In this document: positions 18,747 to 28,537 of the stretch, piece after piece
How the letters are laid out: the number at the start of each line of letters is the position of its first letter
How positions within the stretch are numbered: the stretch's first letter is position 1
Origin: an uncultured Azospirillum sp.
GTDB lineage: Bacteria > Pseudomonadota > Alphaproteobacteria > Azospirillales > Azospirillaceae
Direction of reading: 5' to 3'
Length of the DNA stretch: 64,000 nt
NCBI RefSeq assembly: GCF_946480385.1
Contig: NZ_CAMLJP010000013.1
Span: 1 to 64,000 of the forward strand
The notes under the pieces: model-generated
What the model was told of the DNA's origin: nothing
The model's database searches: none
The model's input: the letters and a program-made list of their open reading frames with translations, nothing else
Position numbers and translations under genes: made by a program

Positions 18747-19499
18747 ATGCCCATGCTTTGGACCCGGATGAGAGCCGAACTGGGCGACAGCGACGCGCAG
18801 TACCGGCTGGCGGAGATGCTGCGGACGGCCGATGTCGTCGCCTCCGTCCCCTGGTACCGGCGCGCGGCCCGCCAGGGCCATGTCGCGGCGCAGACCATGC
18901 TGGCCTTCCTGCTTGCCAACGGCATCGGCGTGCCGCCCGACCCGCGCCGGGCGGTGTCCTGGTACCGCCGCGCCGCCGCCAAGGGCGATGTCGGGGCGCA
19001 GAACAACCTGGGCTTCATGCATGAACATGGCGCCGGCGTGCCGTGCGACCCGGCCAAGGCGGCGCTGTGGTACCGGCTGGCCGCGCTGCAGCACTCCGCC
19101 CCCGCCCAGGTCAACCTCGCGCTTCTCCTGCTCGACGGCCGCGGCGTCGACCGCGACGAGGTCGAGGCGGTGCGCTGGCTGCGCGCCGCCGCCGAACAGG
19201 GCCATCCCGCCGCCCAATACCGCCTTGGCCTGTGCCTGCGCGAGGGCGTCGGCCTGGAGCGCGATGCCGCCGAAGCCGCCCTGTGGCTGCAGGCTGCCGC
19301 CGCGGCCGGCGACCGCGAAGCGCTGGTGGCGCTGGCCGACCTGCGCCAGACCGTCGTCCCGGCCTTTGCCGACGACAGAACGGACAGAGGCGGGGCCGGC
19401 AGCGACGCGGAGGATGAGGACGAGGCGATGGTTTGGCGGCATCAGGCGGAACAGCGTCCCATGCAGGACGCCCGTGCCGGAGCGATGCCGCCGGGCTGA
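18747..19499 (+). CDS. Sel1-like repeat protein
   Basis: A 250-residue protein with about five Sel1/TPR-like helical repeats (for example AAQTMLAFLLANGIGVPPD, AQNNLGFMHEHGAGVPCD, AAQYRLGLCLREGVGLERD). It has no signal peptide and is probably a cytoplasmic scaffold. It is the only plus-strand gene between two minus-strand T6SS operons. Several ATGs cluster here; 18747 is chosen because GAAGG lies about 10 bases upstream. Its link to secretion is positional; Sel1 proteins accompany several T6SS loci. Confidence 0.82.
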   Translation: MPMLWTRMRAELGDSDAQYRLAEMLRTADVVASVPWYRRAARQGHVAAQTMLAFLLANGIGVPPDPRRAVSWYRRAAAKGDVGAQNNLGFMHEHGAGVPCDPAKAALWYRLAALQHSAPAQVNLALLLLDGRGVDRDEVEAVRWLRAAAEQGHPAAQYRLGLCLREGVGLERDAAEAALWLQAAAAAGDREALVALADLRQTVVPAFADDRTDRGGAGSDAEDEDEAMVWRHQAEQRPMQDARAGAMPPG

Positions 19500-19521
19500 C
19501 GCCCGTCCCAACCGGCCTCCA

Positions 19522-21063
19522 TCACTCGATCACGCCCAGCTTGCGCCAGACCGGCAGGCTGTTGCGCAGGCACCAGTCCATGCTGTCGGCGATGGCCTTG
19601 CGGCTGGCGTCGTCGGCATTCTCCGGGGCGGCCAACCGGCGCATCGCGTGGCCGACCAGCGCGTCCAGCGTCTCCGGCACGCCTTCGCACAGGCCGTCAT
19701 AGAGCAGCGCCTCCATCGTGCTGACATGCAGGCCGGCCCCGCCGACCGAGGCGGCGAAGGCGCTGCTCTTGCGCCCCTCGCTGGTGGCGAGTTCGTTGGC
19801 GGCGGCGCGGTTGTGGGCCAGCACGCCCGGCAGCGGCGTCACGGTTTCGGGCGGGTTCGGCACCGGGATCGCTTGGTTGGAGCCGGTCAGCATGCCGGCG
19901 ATCTCCACCGCCGACAGGTTGCCGCCGGCCCGCCGCACCTCCGGCAGCTCCATCAGGTCGCCGATGCGGCGCGGCCCTTCGGCCAGCGCGTCGAAGATCG
20001 GCTCGTAATGCTTCGCCTCCAGCGTCGCCTCGCCCAGCGGCACCTGGATGGTGGTGCGGGCGTCGGCGCGCGGAATGGTCAGCGCCATCGCCATGTCCAT
20101 CAGCATCGCGTCGCGCTTGGCCACGCTAATGCGCCGGGCACCGCGCACGAAGACGTCGCGGCGGAAGGGCCGGCCGACGCAGTAATCCTTGAAGGTCTCG
20201 CGCAGGCTGGGCACGCCGATGCTGTCGAGCGCCTTGCGCTGGTCGGGCGTCAGGGCGAGGTCCGGGTAGTTCTCGAACAGGGTGGCGGAGCCGGCATAGG
20301 TCAGCTTCGCCTCGCCCAGCTCGCGCGCGACATCTACATGGTAGAGCGGCTGCCAGCTGCCGTTCAGATACTCGTGCGCCAGATAAACCGACTGCTCGGT
20401 GCTGTTCTTGGCCTTGGTCTCGCCGCGCAGCTTGCCGAACATCGCCTCGTCGCCGAGGATCTTGGCGCCAGCCTTGTAGAGCTGTTCGGCGAAGTCCAGA
20501 CCGGCCTTCACCTGAACATCGCTGCGCTCGTGGACCAGCCCGGAATACTCGTAGAGCAGCCGCTGCAGCGGCATCATCGGCGCCCAGCCCGGCATGGCGT
20601 TGTAGCTGACATAGACCAGCCCGCCCGGCTTCAGCTTCTTCGCCAGGAAGCGCGCGATGGCGCTGCGGTTCATCTGGCTGACCCAGCTGTAGACGCCGTG
20701 CAGCGTGACGAAGTCGAACTCCGGCAGATCCGGCCCCTCGCCGTCGGCCATCTCGGCGAAGCTCGCCTCATGGAAGCTGATGTTGGTCAGGCCGGCCGCC
20801 TCGGCGGCGTCGCGGGCGCGGGCGATGTGGGCGGGGTGGAAGTCGACCGCATGGAACCGCCCCTGCGGGTTGGCCGCCGCGAACAGCGCCACCGTCGTGC
20901 CGTGGCCGCAGCCCAGTTCGCAATAGTCGAACCCGCTTGCCGTGGACGGCGGGGCGATGCCGTTGATCAGGCAGCTCAGCGTCAGATGCGCCGGCCCCTG
21001 TTCGCGGTAGAAGCCCGGCAGATATTCGATGTCCGACACATAGCCGGCGCTCCAGTCGCTCAT
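19522..21063 (-). CDS. SAM-dependent methyltransferase with C-terminal regulatory-type region
   Basis: A 513-residue protein. The N-terminal class I methyltransferase domain shows the SAM motif YCELGCGHGTT and the acidic end of strand 2 (AVDFHP). The long helical C-terminal half resembles the methyltransferase regulatory domain often attached to such enzymes. The target is unknown. It lies 44 bases after tssG on the same strand and is probably the last gene of the tssABCC-tagJ-tssEFG operon, which suggests modification of a T6SS component or substrate. This is inference only. Confidence 0.8.
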   Translation of the reverse strand: MSDWSAGYVSDIEYLPGFYREQGPAHLTLSCLINGIAPPSTASGFDYCELGCGHGTTVALFAAANPQGRFHAVDFHPAHIARARDAAEAAGLTNISFHEASFAEMADGEGPDLPEFDFVTLHGVYSWVSQMNRSAIARFLAKKLKPGGLVYVSYNAMPGWAPMMPLQRLLYEYSGLVHERSDVQVKAGLDFAEQLYKAGAKILGDEAMFGKLRGETKAKNSTEQSVYLAHEYLNGSWQPLYHVDVARELGEAKLTYAGSATLFENYPDLALTPDQRKALDSIGVPSLRETFKDYCVGRPFRRDVFVRGARRISVAKRDAMLMDMAMALTIPRADARTTIQVPLGEATLEAKHYEPIFDALAEGPRRIGDLMELPEVRRAGGNLSAVEIAGMLTGSNQAIPVPNPPETVTPLPGVLAHNRAAANELATSEGRKSSAFAASVGGAGLHVSTMEALLYDGLCEGVPETLDALVGHAMRRLAAPENADDASRKAIADSMDWCLRNSLPVWRKLGVIE

Positions 21064-21107
21064 GGGGTCCTCGTTGGTCTAAAGCGGGGGCGTCGCAATG
21101 GCACGCC

Positions 21108-22193
21108 TTACAAATCCTGCATCGGAAACACCGCGTCCTTGCGCTCGACCGGGCTCGGCGCGTGCAGCACCCAGCCGTTCCAGCCAAGCCGCGTGGCATC
21201 GCGGTCGTCCTCGCCGGCGGCCAGCCGGGCGCCCGGCACCTCCGGCGCCTGCAACGTCACCTGAAGCTCGAAATCCAGCTCCGGCCCGACATACATGCGG
21301 ACCAGATCCTGCAGCTTCCGGAACTCGCGGCCTTCCGGCATGAAATCGCGGAACTGGTCGTGGTTCAGCGGGCCGATGCGCAGCCGGAACTTGCCCTGGA
21401 CGTCCCAGGCGCGGTCGCCGGCCAGCGCATCGATGCCCAGCCGGCAATGCTGGCCTTCCGGTTCGGCCAGCGTCGGCAGCCGCGTCTGCCCGTCGGCGGC
21501 GATCGGCAGCCAGCCACCGACGAAGCTCTCCACCGTCACCGGCCGGCCGAGAAAATCCGACAGCATCTCCTGCAGGTCGGCGGCGGAGTGGGTTCCGCGC
21601 GACAGCAGCCCGGAATAGTGCAGGAGCGTCTCGTCCTCGACCACCAGCCGCTTGGTCAGCGACGGCTGGCCGATGCCGACGAAGCTGGACAGCGTGGTGC
21701 TGACCGGATCGGGCTCGCGCGACCCTTGCCCGCGCTCGAACGACACCGGCAGCCGGTACTTTGCCCAGGCACGGTAGAACAGCGAGAAGCTGCGGTGATG
21801 GAAGACGTCGAAGAAGTCGCGCAGCGCCCGGTTCCGCTCGCGCAAAGACCGGATCATGATCTCGGTGTAGTGCTGCGGCAGCACGCCCAGCGGCCCGACC
21901 AGCCCTAGGAAGGTGCCGACCACCGTCGGCGGCCGTCCGTCCTGTCCCGGCTCCGCCCCCGCCACCTGATTGCCGGGGAAGGTCAGCGAGGTCTCGGCGC
22001 GCAGGCGCACCACCTCCTCGCGCGGGTCATGGTCATGGCCCACTGCGTGGCGGCGGGCGTTGCGCGGGTCGCGCGCATCGCGCCGGGCCTGCCATTCCAG
22101 CACCCGCACCGCCTGGAAGAAGTCGAAGCGGTGGGGGGTGCGGAACAGCCGGTCGATCACAGAAGCGGGCGATTGCCGGCGCGGGCGGGCCAT
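21108..22193 (-). CDS. tssG: T6SS baseplate protein TssG
   Basis: A 361-residue member of the TssG/VasB/ImpH family, part of the baseplate wedge with TssE, TssF and TssK. Recognisable family segments are the N terminus (HRFDFFQAVRVLEW), the middle (FLGLVGPLGVLPQHYTE, FFDVFHHRSFSLFYRAW) and RLGIDALAGDRAWDVQGKF. It overlaps the end of tssF by 37 bases, so expression is coupled. Confidence 0.95.
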   Translation of the reverse strand: MARPRRQSPASVIDRLFRTPHRFDFFQAVRVLEWQARRDARDPRNARRHAVGHDHDPREEVVRLRAETSLTFPGNQVAGAEPGQDGRPPTVVGTFLGLVGPLGVLPQHYTEIMIRSLRERNRALRDFFDVFHHRSFSLFYRAWAKYRLPVSFERGQGSREPDPVSTTLSSFVGIGQPSLTKRLVVEDETLLHYSGLLSRGTHSAADLQEMLSDFLGRPVTVESFVGGWLPIAADGQTRLPTLAEPEGQHCRLGIDALAGDRAWDVQGKFRLRIGPLNHDQFRDFMPEGREFRKLQDLVRMYVGPELDFELQVTLQAPEVPGARLAAGEDDRDATRLGWNGWVLHAPSPVERKDAVFPMQDL

Positions 22194-23989
22194 GTGCGGA
22201 GCACTCCGGTGCGGCCCTTGACCGTAGCGGTCAGCCGCGTGAAGGAATTGATCGAGCAGTACAGCCCCAGGAAATGGTCGAGGATCATCGCCAGCAGGAA
22301 CATGCCGCTGCCGCTGAAACGCTGCGGGTCGAATTCGATGCCGACGTCGATGCCGCGGCAGATGGCGTCGCCCCAGGCGACGTCGCCCGGCCGCGACGGC
22401 GCCCGCGCGGTGCCGCGCTTGGTCGTCACCTTGACGAGCCCGTCGGCGATGCCGCGCGTCTCGGCCGAATCGCGGAAGTCGTAGAGCCGCAGGATCTCGC
22501 GCAACGCCTCCGTCCCCTCCGCCCCGCCGGAGATCGACAGGTGGTTGAGCAGCAGGTGGGAGACCAGGCGCCAGCGGTGCCCCTTGCGCTCGGCAATGCG
22601 CAGCGTCGGCGTCGGCGGCGTCAGGCAGGCGACGCCGGCCACCGCCGCCATCCCCTCCATCAGCTTCAGGTGCGGATGGCCACCGCCATAGGGCAGTTGC
22701 GAGGGCAGGTCGCGGTTCAGGCAGGTGGTTTCGACCGACAGCACCGATTCCGCCTCGCTGGACGGGTCGAAATCGAGATCGACCAGCGCCAGATGCACTT
22801 CCGTCCCCGGATCGCGCCCGCCGGCCGGACGGCGGCTGGCGGTGTAATAGGTGCGGCTGACCGCCTCCACCCCGCCATGGCGCAGGCCGTAGAAGGGCAG
22901 GAAGCGCCGCTGCTTGCCGTCGGGATCGGTGGCCAGCACGCCGTCGACCGAATAGACCTCCAGCGCGCCGGGGCGTCGGGCGTCGGGCACCACCCGGTGT
23001 TCGTGCTGGGTCTGGGTCAGCGCCACCGGCTCCGCCCGCTGGCGGAACAGATTGACCACCGGGGTGCAGCCCAGCGCGAAATTGTCCTTCGACACCGCAC
23101 GCTCCAAGTCGCCGTCGGTGCTGTTCAGATAGATGAAGATCTCCAGCGTGTTGCCGGCGCGGCGCAGCACCTTCGGCGAGATGTTCAGGTCGAAGAACAG
23201 GAACTTCTCGGGGAAGGCGAAATATTCGGTCAGCAGCCGGTAACCGCCGTGGGAGCGGGCGGGGTAGGGCAGCATGCCCTCCTCGTCGCCGAAACCAACC
23301 GGGCGGATGGCGTCGGGCCCGAGGATCACCGCGTTCGGGTCGTGCGGATCGTCAGCCAGCGCCACCGAGACGGCGTTGTTGAAGATCAGCTCGTGAAGGG
23401 CATAGACCTGCTGCGGCTGGCCGCGCAGGAAGAAGCGCAGGGTTTCCGGCCCCAGCTCGGTGAAGCTCATCTCCGGCACGCGGCAGCGCAGGGTCAGCCG
23501 CAGTGCCGCCACCGCATCGCCCGCCCGCGGATTGGGCGGCGCCACCAGCGGCCGGCCGCTCAGCACCGCCTGATCCAGATCGATCGGCCACAGCGTCGCC
23601 GGATAGACGGTGCGGAAGCGGCAGGTCTCCCCGCGCAGCGCTTCGGTCTCCAGCTCCGTCCCCTTCGGTACGGTGTGGGCGCCGGTCAGGTCGGGGCTGC
23701 TCCGCATCTGCACCACCGCCATCGACGGGATCGGCGCCAGATAATGCGGGTAGAGCACGTCCAGCAGCGTGTCGACCAGCTCCGGATACTCGTCGTCCAG
23801 CTTGCGGCTGATGCGGGCGTTGAGGAAGGCGACGCCTTCCAGCAGCCGGGCGACATGCGGGTCCTCCACCGCGTCGGCGCTGAGCCGCAGCCGGCCGGCG
23901 ATCTTCGGATGCGCCTCCGAGAACTCCGCCGCCATGCGGCGCAGATAGGTCAGCTCGCGGTTGTAATAGGGGAGGAGTTCGTCAGCCAC
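22157..23989 (-). CDS. tssF: T6SS baseplate protein TssF
   Basis: A 610-residue TssF/VasA/ImpG protein, the main baseplate wedge subunit. The family N terminus (LLPYYNRELTYLRRMAAEFSE, then AGRLRLSADAVEDPHVARLL) and the YPHYLAPIPSM segment are clear, and the length is typical. Its start overlaps the tssE stop by 8 bases. Confidence 0.96.
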   Translation of the reverse strand: MADELLPYYNRELTYLRRMAAEFSEAHPKIAGRLRLSADAVEDPHVARLLEGVAFLNARISRKLDDEYPELVDTLLDVLYPHYLAPIPSMAVVQMRSSPDLTGAHTVPKGTELETEALRGETCRFRTVYPATLWPIDLDQAVLSGRPLVAPPNPRAGDAVAALRLTLRCRVPEMSFTELGPETLRFFLRGQPQQVYALHELIFNNAVSVALADDPHDPNAVILGPDAIRPVGFGDEEGMLPYPARSHGGYRLLTEYFAFPEKFLFFDLNISPKVLRRAGNTLEIFIYLNSTDGDLERAVSKDNFALGCTPVVNLFRQRAEPVALTQTQHEHRVVPDARRPGALEVYSVDGVLATDPDGKQRRFLPFYGLRHGGVEAVSRTYYTASRRPAGGRDPGTEVHLALVDLDFDPSSEAESVLSVETTCLNRDLPSQLPYGGGHPHLKLMEGMAAVAGVACLTPPTPTLRIAERKGHRWRLVSHLLLNHLSISGGAEGTEALREILRLYDFRDSAETRGIADGLVKVTTKRGTARAPSRPGDVAWGDAICRGIDVGIEFDPQRFSGSGMFLLAMILDHFLGLYCSINSFTRLTATVKGRTGVLRTWPARAGNRPLL

Positions 23990-24458
23990 GGGCCTTGCTC
24001 GTCACGGAGACCATGTTGGAGGTGGGATCGACCACCGAATCGAAGACCATCGGCTCGGGCGCCGGGTCGGCGTGGATCAGCGCCTCGATCCGGAAGCGCA
24101 GCGTGCGGTCGGCCGGGTCGCTGTTCTCGACCATGCTCACCGCCAGATGGGCGAAGCGCGGCTCCCACCGTCGGATCGCCGCCTCGATCTGCGCCACCAC
24201 TTCGCGCCGGCGGGATTCGGTGGCGACATTCTCCACCAGCAGATCGTGACAGCCATAGCCGAGGATCGAATCCGCCAGCTCCGTCAGATCGTCCGGCCAG
24301 CCCAGCACCCGGCGCCGGGTGTTAAGCAGGTTTTCCAGGTCGCGCCGGATCGCCGCCCGCAGATCCGCCACGGTGTGCGGCCGCGGCGCCATATGCTCCG
24401 GCGTGTCGTCGAGCAGACGGTCCAGGACGGACAGGGTGATGGACTGGTTGCGATCCAT
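23982..24458 (-). CDS. tssE: T6SS baseplate protein TssE (gp25-like)
   Basis: A 158-residue protein with the gpW/gp25 fold of phage baseplates. SVLDRLLDD opens the protein, followed by the conserved LLNTRR and the YG(C)HDL region, and the helix-strand C-terminal half. It initiates sheath assembly. A REP-like inverted repeat separates it from tagJ upstream. Confidence 0.94.
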   Translation of the reverse strand: MDRNQSITLSVLDRLLDDTPEHMAPRPHTVADLRAAIRRDLENLLNTRRRVLGWPDDLTELADSILGYGCHDLLVENVATESRRREVVAQIEAAIRRWEPRFAHLAVSMVENSDPADRTLRFRIEALIHADPAPEPMVFDSVVDPTSNMVSVTSKARG

Positions 24459-24477
24459 GGTGACCTTCGTGTCTTCT

Positions 24478-24628
24478 CCCTCTCCCGTCCCGGGAGAGGG
24501 AAGGGGCCCATGCGCAGCATGGGAAGGGTGAGGGGTGATCCAAGGATCAGAAATCCATGTCCGGATCGCCCCTCACCCTCCCCACGCCTGCGGCGCGGGT
24601 CCCCTCCCTCTCCCGGGGCGGGAGAGGG
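24478..24628. repeat. REP-like long imperfect inverted repeat
   Basis: Two arms of about 65 bases around a short centre. Each arm begins or ends with a small palindrome (CCCTCTCCC...GGGAGAGGG) and contains a GGGTGAGGGG or complementary stretch. The arms pair with some mismatches. It is intergenic between tagJ and tssE inside an otherwise tight operon. The composition resembles the interspersed CCCTCACCCT-type elements common in Azospirillum-like genomes. It could stabilise or attenuate the mRNA. Confidence 0.75.
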
Positions 24629-24636
24629 CGTTAACC

Positions 24637-25434
24637 TCACACCGCCCCGGAGAACTCCAGCGTGCCCAGCTGCATCATCGGCACGGCCTCTTCCCCCACC
24701 AGGAAGCAGCGCTGGCCCTGCCCACGCACCGGCGCGTCCTCCGACCACTCCGTCACCCGGCCGAGCTTTACCGCGGCGTCGGCATCGGCGCGCGCGCCAC
24801 CATACAGCGCCGGCAGATAGACCTCGCCGTCCGGGCCGCCGCGCACCGTCATGTGCGCCGGGCGCCACAGCAGGTCGCGCGGACGTTCGGGCGCGCGGAA
24901 CTCGACCAGCTCCACCGTCTCGGTGGCGATCCAGAAATACTTGCCGGTGCTGGTGAAGACCTCGAAGAAGCCGCCGGTCAGGTCGTCCAGGTCGCGGAAA
25001 TCCTCGAACGGCGTGCCGTCATGGCTGCCGGACACCGGCGGGCGCATCTCCTCGGCCTGGGCCAGCTTCGCCACCGCATCGGCCGTGTCGCCGGCGCGGA
25101 GCGCCACCAGCGCCTCCAGATGCAGGCGCAGATGGTCGGCGGGCTGGTCGATGAATTCCGGCACCCGGCCATCGGCGAACAGCTGGCCGCGCGCCTGTTC
25201 GGCGCGCACCAGCTGGCGGAACAGCGCCATGGTGACGGCGACCTGCGGTTCCTGCGTGCCGATGGTGTCGAGCTGCAGGTCGGCGCGCTCCAGGTTGCCG
25301 GCGAAGCTCAGCAGCTCGGCCAGGAAGACGCGGCGGTCGAGATCGGTCGGCTTCTTCTTGATCTCGCCGTTCAGCGCGGTGATCGCCTCGTCGAGGCGGC
25401 CCGCCTGGAACAGCTGGGCTGCGGTTTCGCTCAT
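24637..25434 (-). CDS. tagJ: T6SS accessory protein TagJ (ImpE)
   Basis: A 265-residue ImpE/TagJ protein. The N-terminal half is TPR-like (LFQAGRLDEAITALNGEIKKKP) and the C-terminal half is the ImpE domain (YFWIATETVELVEF, ARDLLWRP-like segment). In known systems TagJ binds the TssB sheath subunit and modulates ClpV-driven recycling. It lies 50 bases after the second tssC. TagJ belongs to the sub-group of T6SS loci that includes rhizobial imp. Confidence 0.93.
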   Translation of the reverse strand: MSETAAQLFQAGRLDEAITALNGEIKKKPTDLDRRVFLAELLSFAGNLERADLQLDTIGTQEPQVAVTMALFRQLVRAEQARGQLFADGRVPEFIDQPADHLRLHLEALVALRAGDTADAVAKLAQAEEMRPPVSGSHDGTPFEDFRDLDDLTGGFFEVFTSTGKYFWIATETVELVEFRAPERPRDLLWRPAHMTVRGGPDGEVYLPALYGGARADADAAVKLGRVTEWSEDAPVRGQGQRCFLVGEEAVPMMQLGTLEFSGAV

Positions 25435-25484
25435 GATCGGTTTCTCCCCTGGATGGAACGCCTGACCTCGCCGTTATCGCCGGG

Positions 25485-27035
25485 TCATGCCGCTCCGCCG
25501 GTTTGGGCCAGCTCCGTCACCAGCTTGAAAGTCGAGAAGACCTGATCGAGCTGGAAGTGCGGCCGAAGATGGATGACGCATTGATAGTTGCCGGGCTTGC
25601 CCGGAATGGCGCGGACCTGGATGCTGCCCTCGCGCAAGGGATAGCGTGCCTTCTGGTCCAGGCTGGCGTCGTCGTTGCCCAGGCAATAGCCGTGCAGCCA
25701 GCTCTGCAGGTCGCGCTCGCATTCTTCCGGCGTGACGAAGGCGCCGACGCGGTCGCGCACCATCACCTTCAGGAAATGGGCGAAGCGCGCGACGCAGAAC
25801 ATATAGCGCAGCATGGCCGACAGCCGGGCGTTGGCCGTTGCCGTCATGTTGGTGTATTGCCCGACCCGCTGGACCGACTGGTTGCCGTAGAAGACCAGAT
25901 AGGGCGTGTCCTTGCAGCGGCTGACCGGGATGAACCCCAACTCGTCCAGATCGCGCTCCAGCTGGTCGGAGATCGACACCTCGACCGAGAATTTCTGCGC
26001 CACCTTCGTGGTGTCGGTGGCGAAGTCGGGCACCACCAGCTCGGTCACCAGCCCGCCGCCGACCACGTCGCGCTGGGCGCCGCGGATGTCGGCGAACCAA
26101 CCGTGATGCAGGAAGGAGCGGATCAGCACGGTGCCGAAGGCATAGACCGCATTGCCCCAGCAGTGATCCTCCAGCCGCATTCCACCTTCTCCGCCCAGCG
26201 ATTCTTCGCGGTAGCGGAAGCCGTGGCGGGCCTGCGGATCGTCGCCATAGGGCTCGCGCATCAGCACGCGCGGAAGCGCGACGCCGACGAAGCGCGAATC
26301 CTCGGTTTCCTGGAAGCGCTGCCAGCGCTGGTATTCCGTCTGCCGCAGCACCGATTTCAGGTCAAGCGGCAGGCCAAGCTCGTGGAAGGTCTCCAGCCCG
26401 AACAGCTCCGGCGCGGCCCCGACGATGGCCGGGGCGAAAGCCGCCGTGGCGACCTGGGCCAGCCCCTTCAGGCCGGACACGTCGTCGGTCGGCCGCTCCC
26501 TGGTCGGGCGATGCTGCACCGCATAGTCGCACAGCAGTACGCCGAACGGACGGCCGCCGGGCATGCCGAATTCGTCGCTGTAGACCTTGTTGAACAGCTG
26601 GCTCTGGTCGAACTCGATGGCGCGTTCCTGATCGCGGCACAGTTCGGCCCAGGTCAGGTTCAGCAGCCGCAGCACCACCGTCTCGGCGGTCTGCGCCTGC
26701 TTCACCAGCGTGCGCACCCCGCGCCACGACGCCTCCAGCGATTGGAAGCGCTTGTGGTGCAGGATGGCGTTCACCTGCTCGGACAGCAGCGCGTCGATGG
26801 CCGCGATGTCGCGGTCAAGCGCGGCGCGCAGCGTGTCCAGGCTGTCATAGACGGGAAGGGTGATCCCGAACCACAGGCGAAGCGCCTCGCCCGGCCCCTC
26901 CGCCGCCAGAAAGGCGTCGAGCGGGCCGGGGTCGTCGCGGCCGATCGCCATGTCGACCGCCCGCAGACGCAACGGCCGTTCAAGGACCGTCGCCTCCGCG
27001 TCGTCGGCATGGAAGTCGGCCGCTGACTCGCTCAT
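25485..27035 (-). CDS. tssC: Second T6SS sheath large subunit TssC paralogue
   Basis: A 516-residue TssC/VipB family protein, distinct in sequence from the neighbouring copy but with the same landmarks: ILHHKRFQSLEASWRGV, IEFDQSQLFNKVYSDEFGMPGG, YCLGNDDA and the C-terminal PGNYQCVIHLRPHFQLDQ. It has an extra N-terminal stretch of about 50 residues. It follows the other tssC by 7 bases. Twin tssC genes occur in rhizobial imp loci (impC, impD). Whether both enter one sheath is not visible from sequence. Confidence 0.93.
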   Translation of the reverse strand: MSESAADFHADDAEATVLERPLRLRAVDMAIGRDDPGPLDAFLAAEGPGEALRLWFGITLPVYDSLDTLRAALDRDIAAIDALLSEQVNAILHHKRFQSLEASWRGVRTLVKQAQTAETVVLRLLNLTWAELCRDQERAIEFDQSQLFNKVYSDEFGMPGGRPFGVLLCDYAVQHRPTRERPTDDVSGLKGLAQVATAAFAPAIVGAAPELFGLETFHELGLPLDLKSVLRQTEYQRWQRFQETEDSRFVGVALPRVLMREPYGDDPQARHGFRYREESLGGEGGMRLEDHCWGNAVYAFGTVLIRSFLHHGWFADIRGAQRDVVGGGLVTELVVPDFATDTTKVAQKFSVEVSISDQLERDLDELGFIPVSRCKDTPYLVFYGNQSVQRVGQYTNMTATANARLSAMLRYMFCVARFAHFLKVMVRDRVGAFVTPEECERDLQSWLHGYCLGNDDASLDQKARYPLREGSIQVRAIPGKPGNYQCVIHLRPHFQLDQVFSTFKLVTELAQTGGAA

Positions 27036-27042
27036 GCGGCTA

Positions 27043-28533
27043 TCAGCCGGCCTGCGGGATGCGGGCGACCATGCGCATGGAGGTGGTCAGTTCCTCCATC
27101 TGCAGCCACGGGCGCATCCAGGCGACGGCGTTGTAGGAGCCGGGCTTGCCCGGAATCTCCTTCACCTGCACCTTGGCCTCGGCCAGCGGGTACTTCGCCT
27201 TCATCTCCTGGCCCGCGGCTTCGTTGCCGTTGACGTAGTTCAGGATCCAGCGGTTCAGCCACGCCTCGCAGTCGCTCGCCTCCATGAAGGAGCCGATCTT
27301 GTCGCGCGCCATGATCTTCAGGTAGTGGGCGAAACGCGAGGTCGCCATGATGTAGGGCAGGCGGGCGGAGATCGCGGCGTTCGCGGTCGCCTCCGGCCGG
27401 TCGTACTTCTTGGGCTTCTGCGTGGTCTGGGCGCCGAAGAAGACGGCGTAGTCCTGGTTCTTGTAGTGGCAGAGCGGCAGGAAGCCCAGCTTCGACAGCT
27501 CGGCCTCGCGACGGTCGGTGATGCCGATCTCGGTCGGGCACTTGGCGTCGCTGTCGCCGTCGTCCGAGGTGAAGGTGTGGAAGGGCAGGTTCTCCACCTT
27601 GCCGCCGCCCTCGGCGCCGCGGATGGCCGTGCACCAGCCATACTGCGAGAAGGCGTTGGTCAGGCGCTGGCCCATCGCGTAGGAGGCGTTCATCCAGCAA
27701 TAGTCGTTGTGCTGCATCGGCCGGGCGATGCCGCCCTCGTACGGGGCCTCTTCGTACTCGAACTCTTCGATCGGCTTGGTGTTGGCGCCGTAGGGCAGGC
27801 GGGCCAGCACGCGCGGCATGGTCAGCGTGACGAAGCGGCTGTCGTCGCTCTCACGGAAGCTGCGCCACTTGGTGTACTCGACGCTGTCGAAGATCTTCTC
27901 GAGGTCGCGCGGCTTCGACAGCTCGGTCATGTCCTCGAAACCGAACAGCTTGGGGCTGGCGGCCGAGATGAACGGCGCGAAGGCGGCCGCCGCGACGTTG
28001 GAGACGCCGGACAGCAGCTCCATGTCGTCGGGGTGGTTGGTGAACTCGTAGTCGCCGATCAGGGCGCCGTAGGGCTCGCCGCCGGCAATGCCGAACTCGT
28101 TCTCGTAGATCTTCTTGAACAGGTTGCTCTGGTCGAACTCGACCGCCTTGGAGATGTCCTTGTACAGGTCCTTCTTCGGGCAGTTCATGACGCGGATCTT
28201 GAGCGTGGAGCCCGTCTCCGAGTTCATGACCAGATAGTTCAGGCCGCGCCACGAGCCTTCCAGCTTCTGGAACTTCTCGTGGTGCATGATCGCGTTGAGC
28301 TGCTTGCTGATCTTGGCGTCGATCGCGGCGATCGCCTTGTTGATCGTCTGGCCCAGGTTCTTGTTGAAGGTGACCGTGCCGGCCAGCGCTTCCTGGGTCA
28401 GGGTGCGCAGCAGCTCCTGCGCGCGGTCCGGCTCGGTCTGCTTGGTGGCGGCGATGGCCTGGTCGAGGATCGAGAGGCCGGTACCTTCGGCGACCGCGCC
28501 GGCGGCAGCGCCCTGGGTCTGAGCGTCGCTCAT
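27043..28533 (-). CDS. tssC: T6SS sheath large subunit TssC
   Basis: A 496-residue TssC/VipB protein with the canonical motifs [49 protein letters not shown] and the C-terminal [18 protein letters not shown]. It follows tssB by only 4 bases, so the two sheath proteins are co-translated in the usual order. This copy is closer to the typical TssC than the second one. Confidence 0.96.
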   Translation of the reverse strand: MSDAQTQGAAAGAVAEGTGLSILDQAIAATKQTEPDRAQELLRTLTQEALAGTVTFNKNLGQTINKAIAAIDAKISKQLNAIMHHEKFQKLEGSWRGLNYLVMNSETGSTLKIRVMNCPKKDLYKDISKAVEFDQSNLFKKIYENEFGIAGGEPYGALIGDYEFTNHPDDMELLSGVSNVAAAAFAPFISAASPKLFGFEDMTELSKPRDLEKIFDSVEYTKWRSFRESDDSRFVTLTMPRVLARLPYGANTKPIEEFEYEEAPYEGGIARPMQHNDYCWMNASYAMGQRLTNAFSQYGWCTAIRGAEGGGKVENLPFHTFTSDDGDSDAKCPTEIGITDRREAELSKLGFLPLCHYKNQDYAVFFGAQTTQKPKKYDRPEATANAAISARLPYIMATSRFAHYLKIMARDKIGSFMEASDCEAWLNRWILNYVNGNEAAGQEMKAKYPLAEAKVQVKEIPGKPGSYNAVAWMRPWLQMEELTTSMRMVARIPQAG

Positions 28534-28537
28534 GGGA

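Noticed and set aside
17805..19511. A longer version of tssJ starting upstream at 19511
   Set aside because: The extension is antisense to the Sel1 gene. The lipoprotein signal peptide begins exactly at the ATG at 18503.
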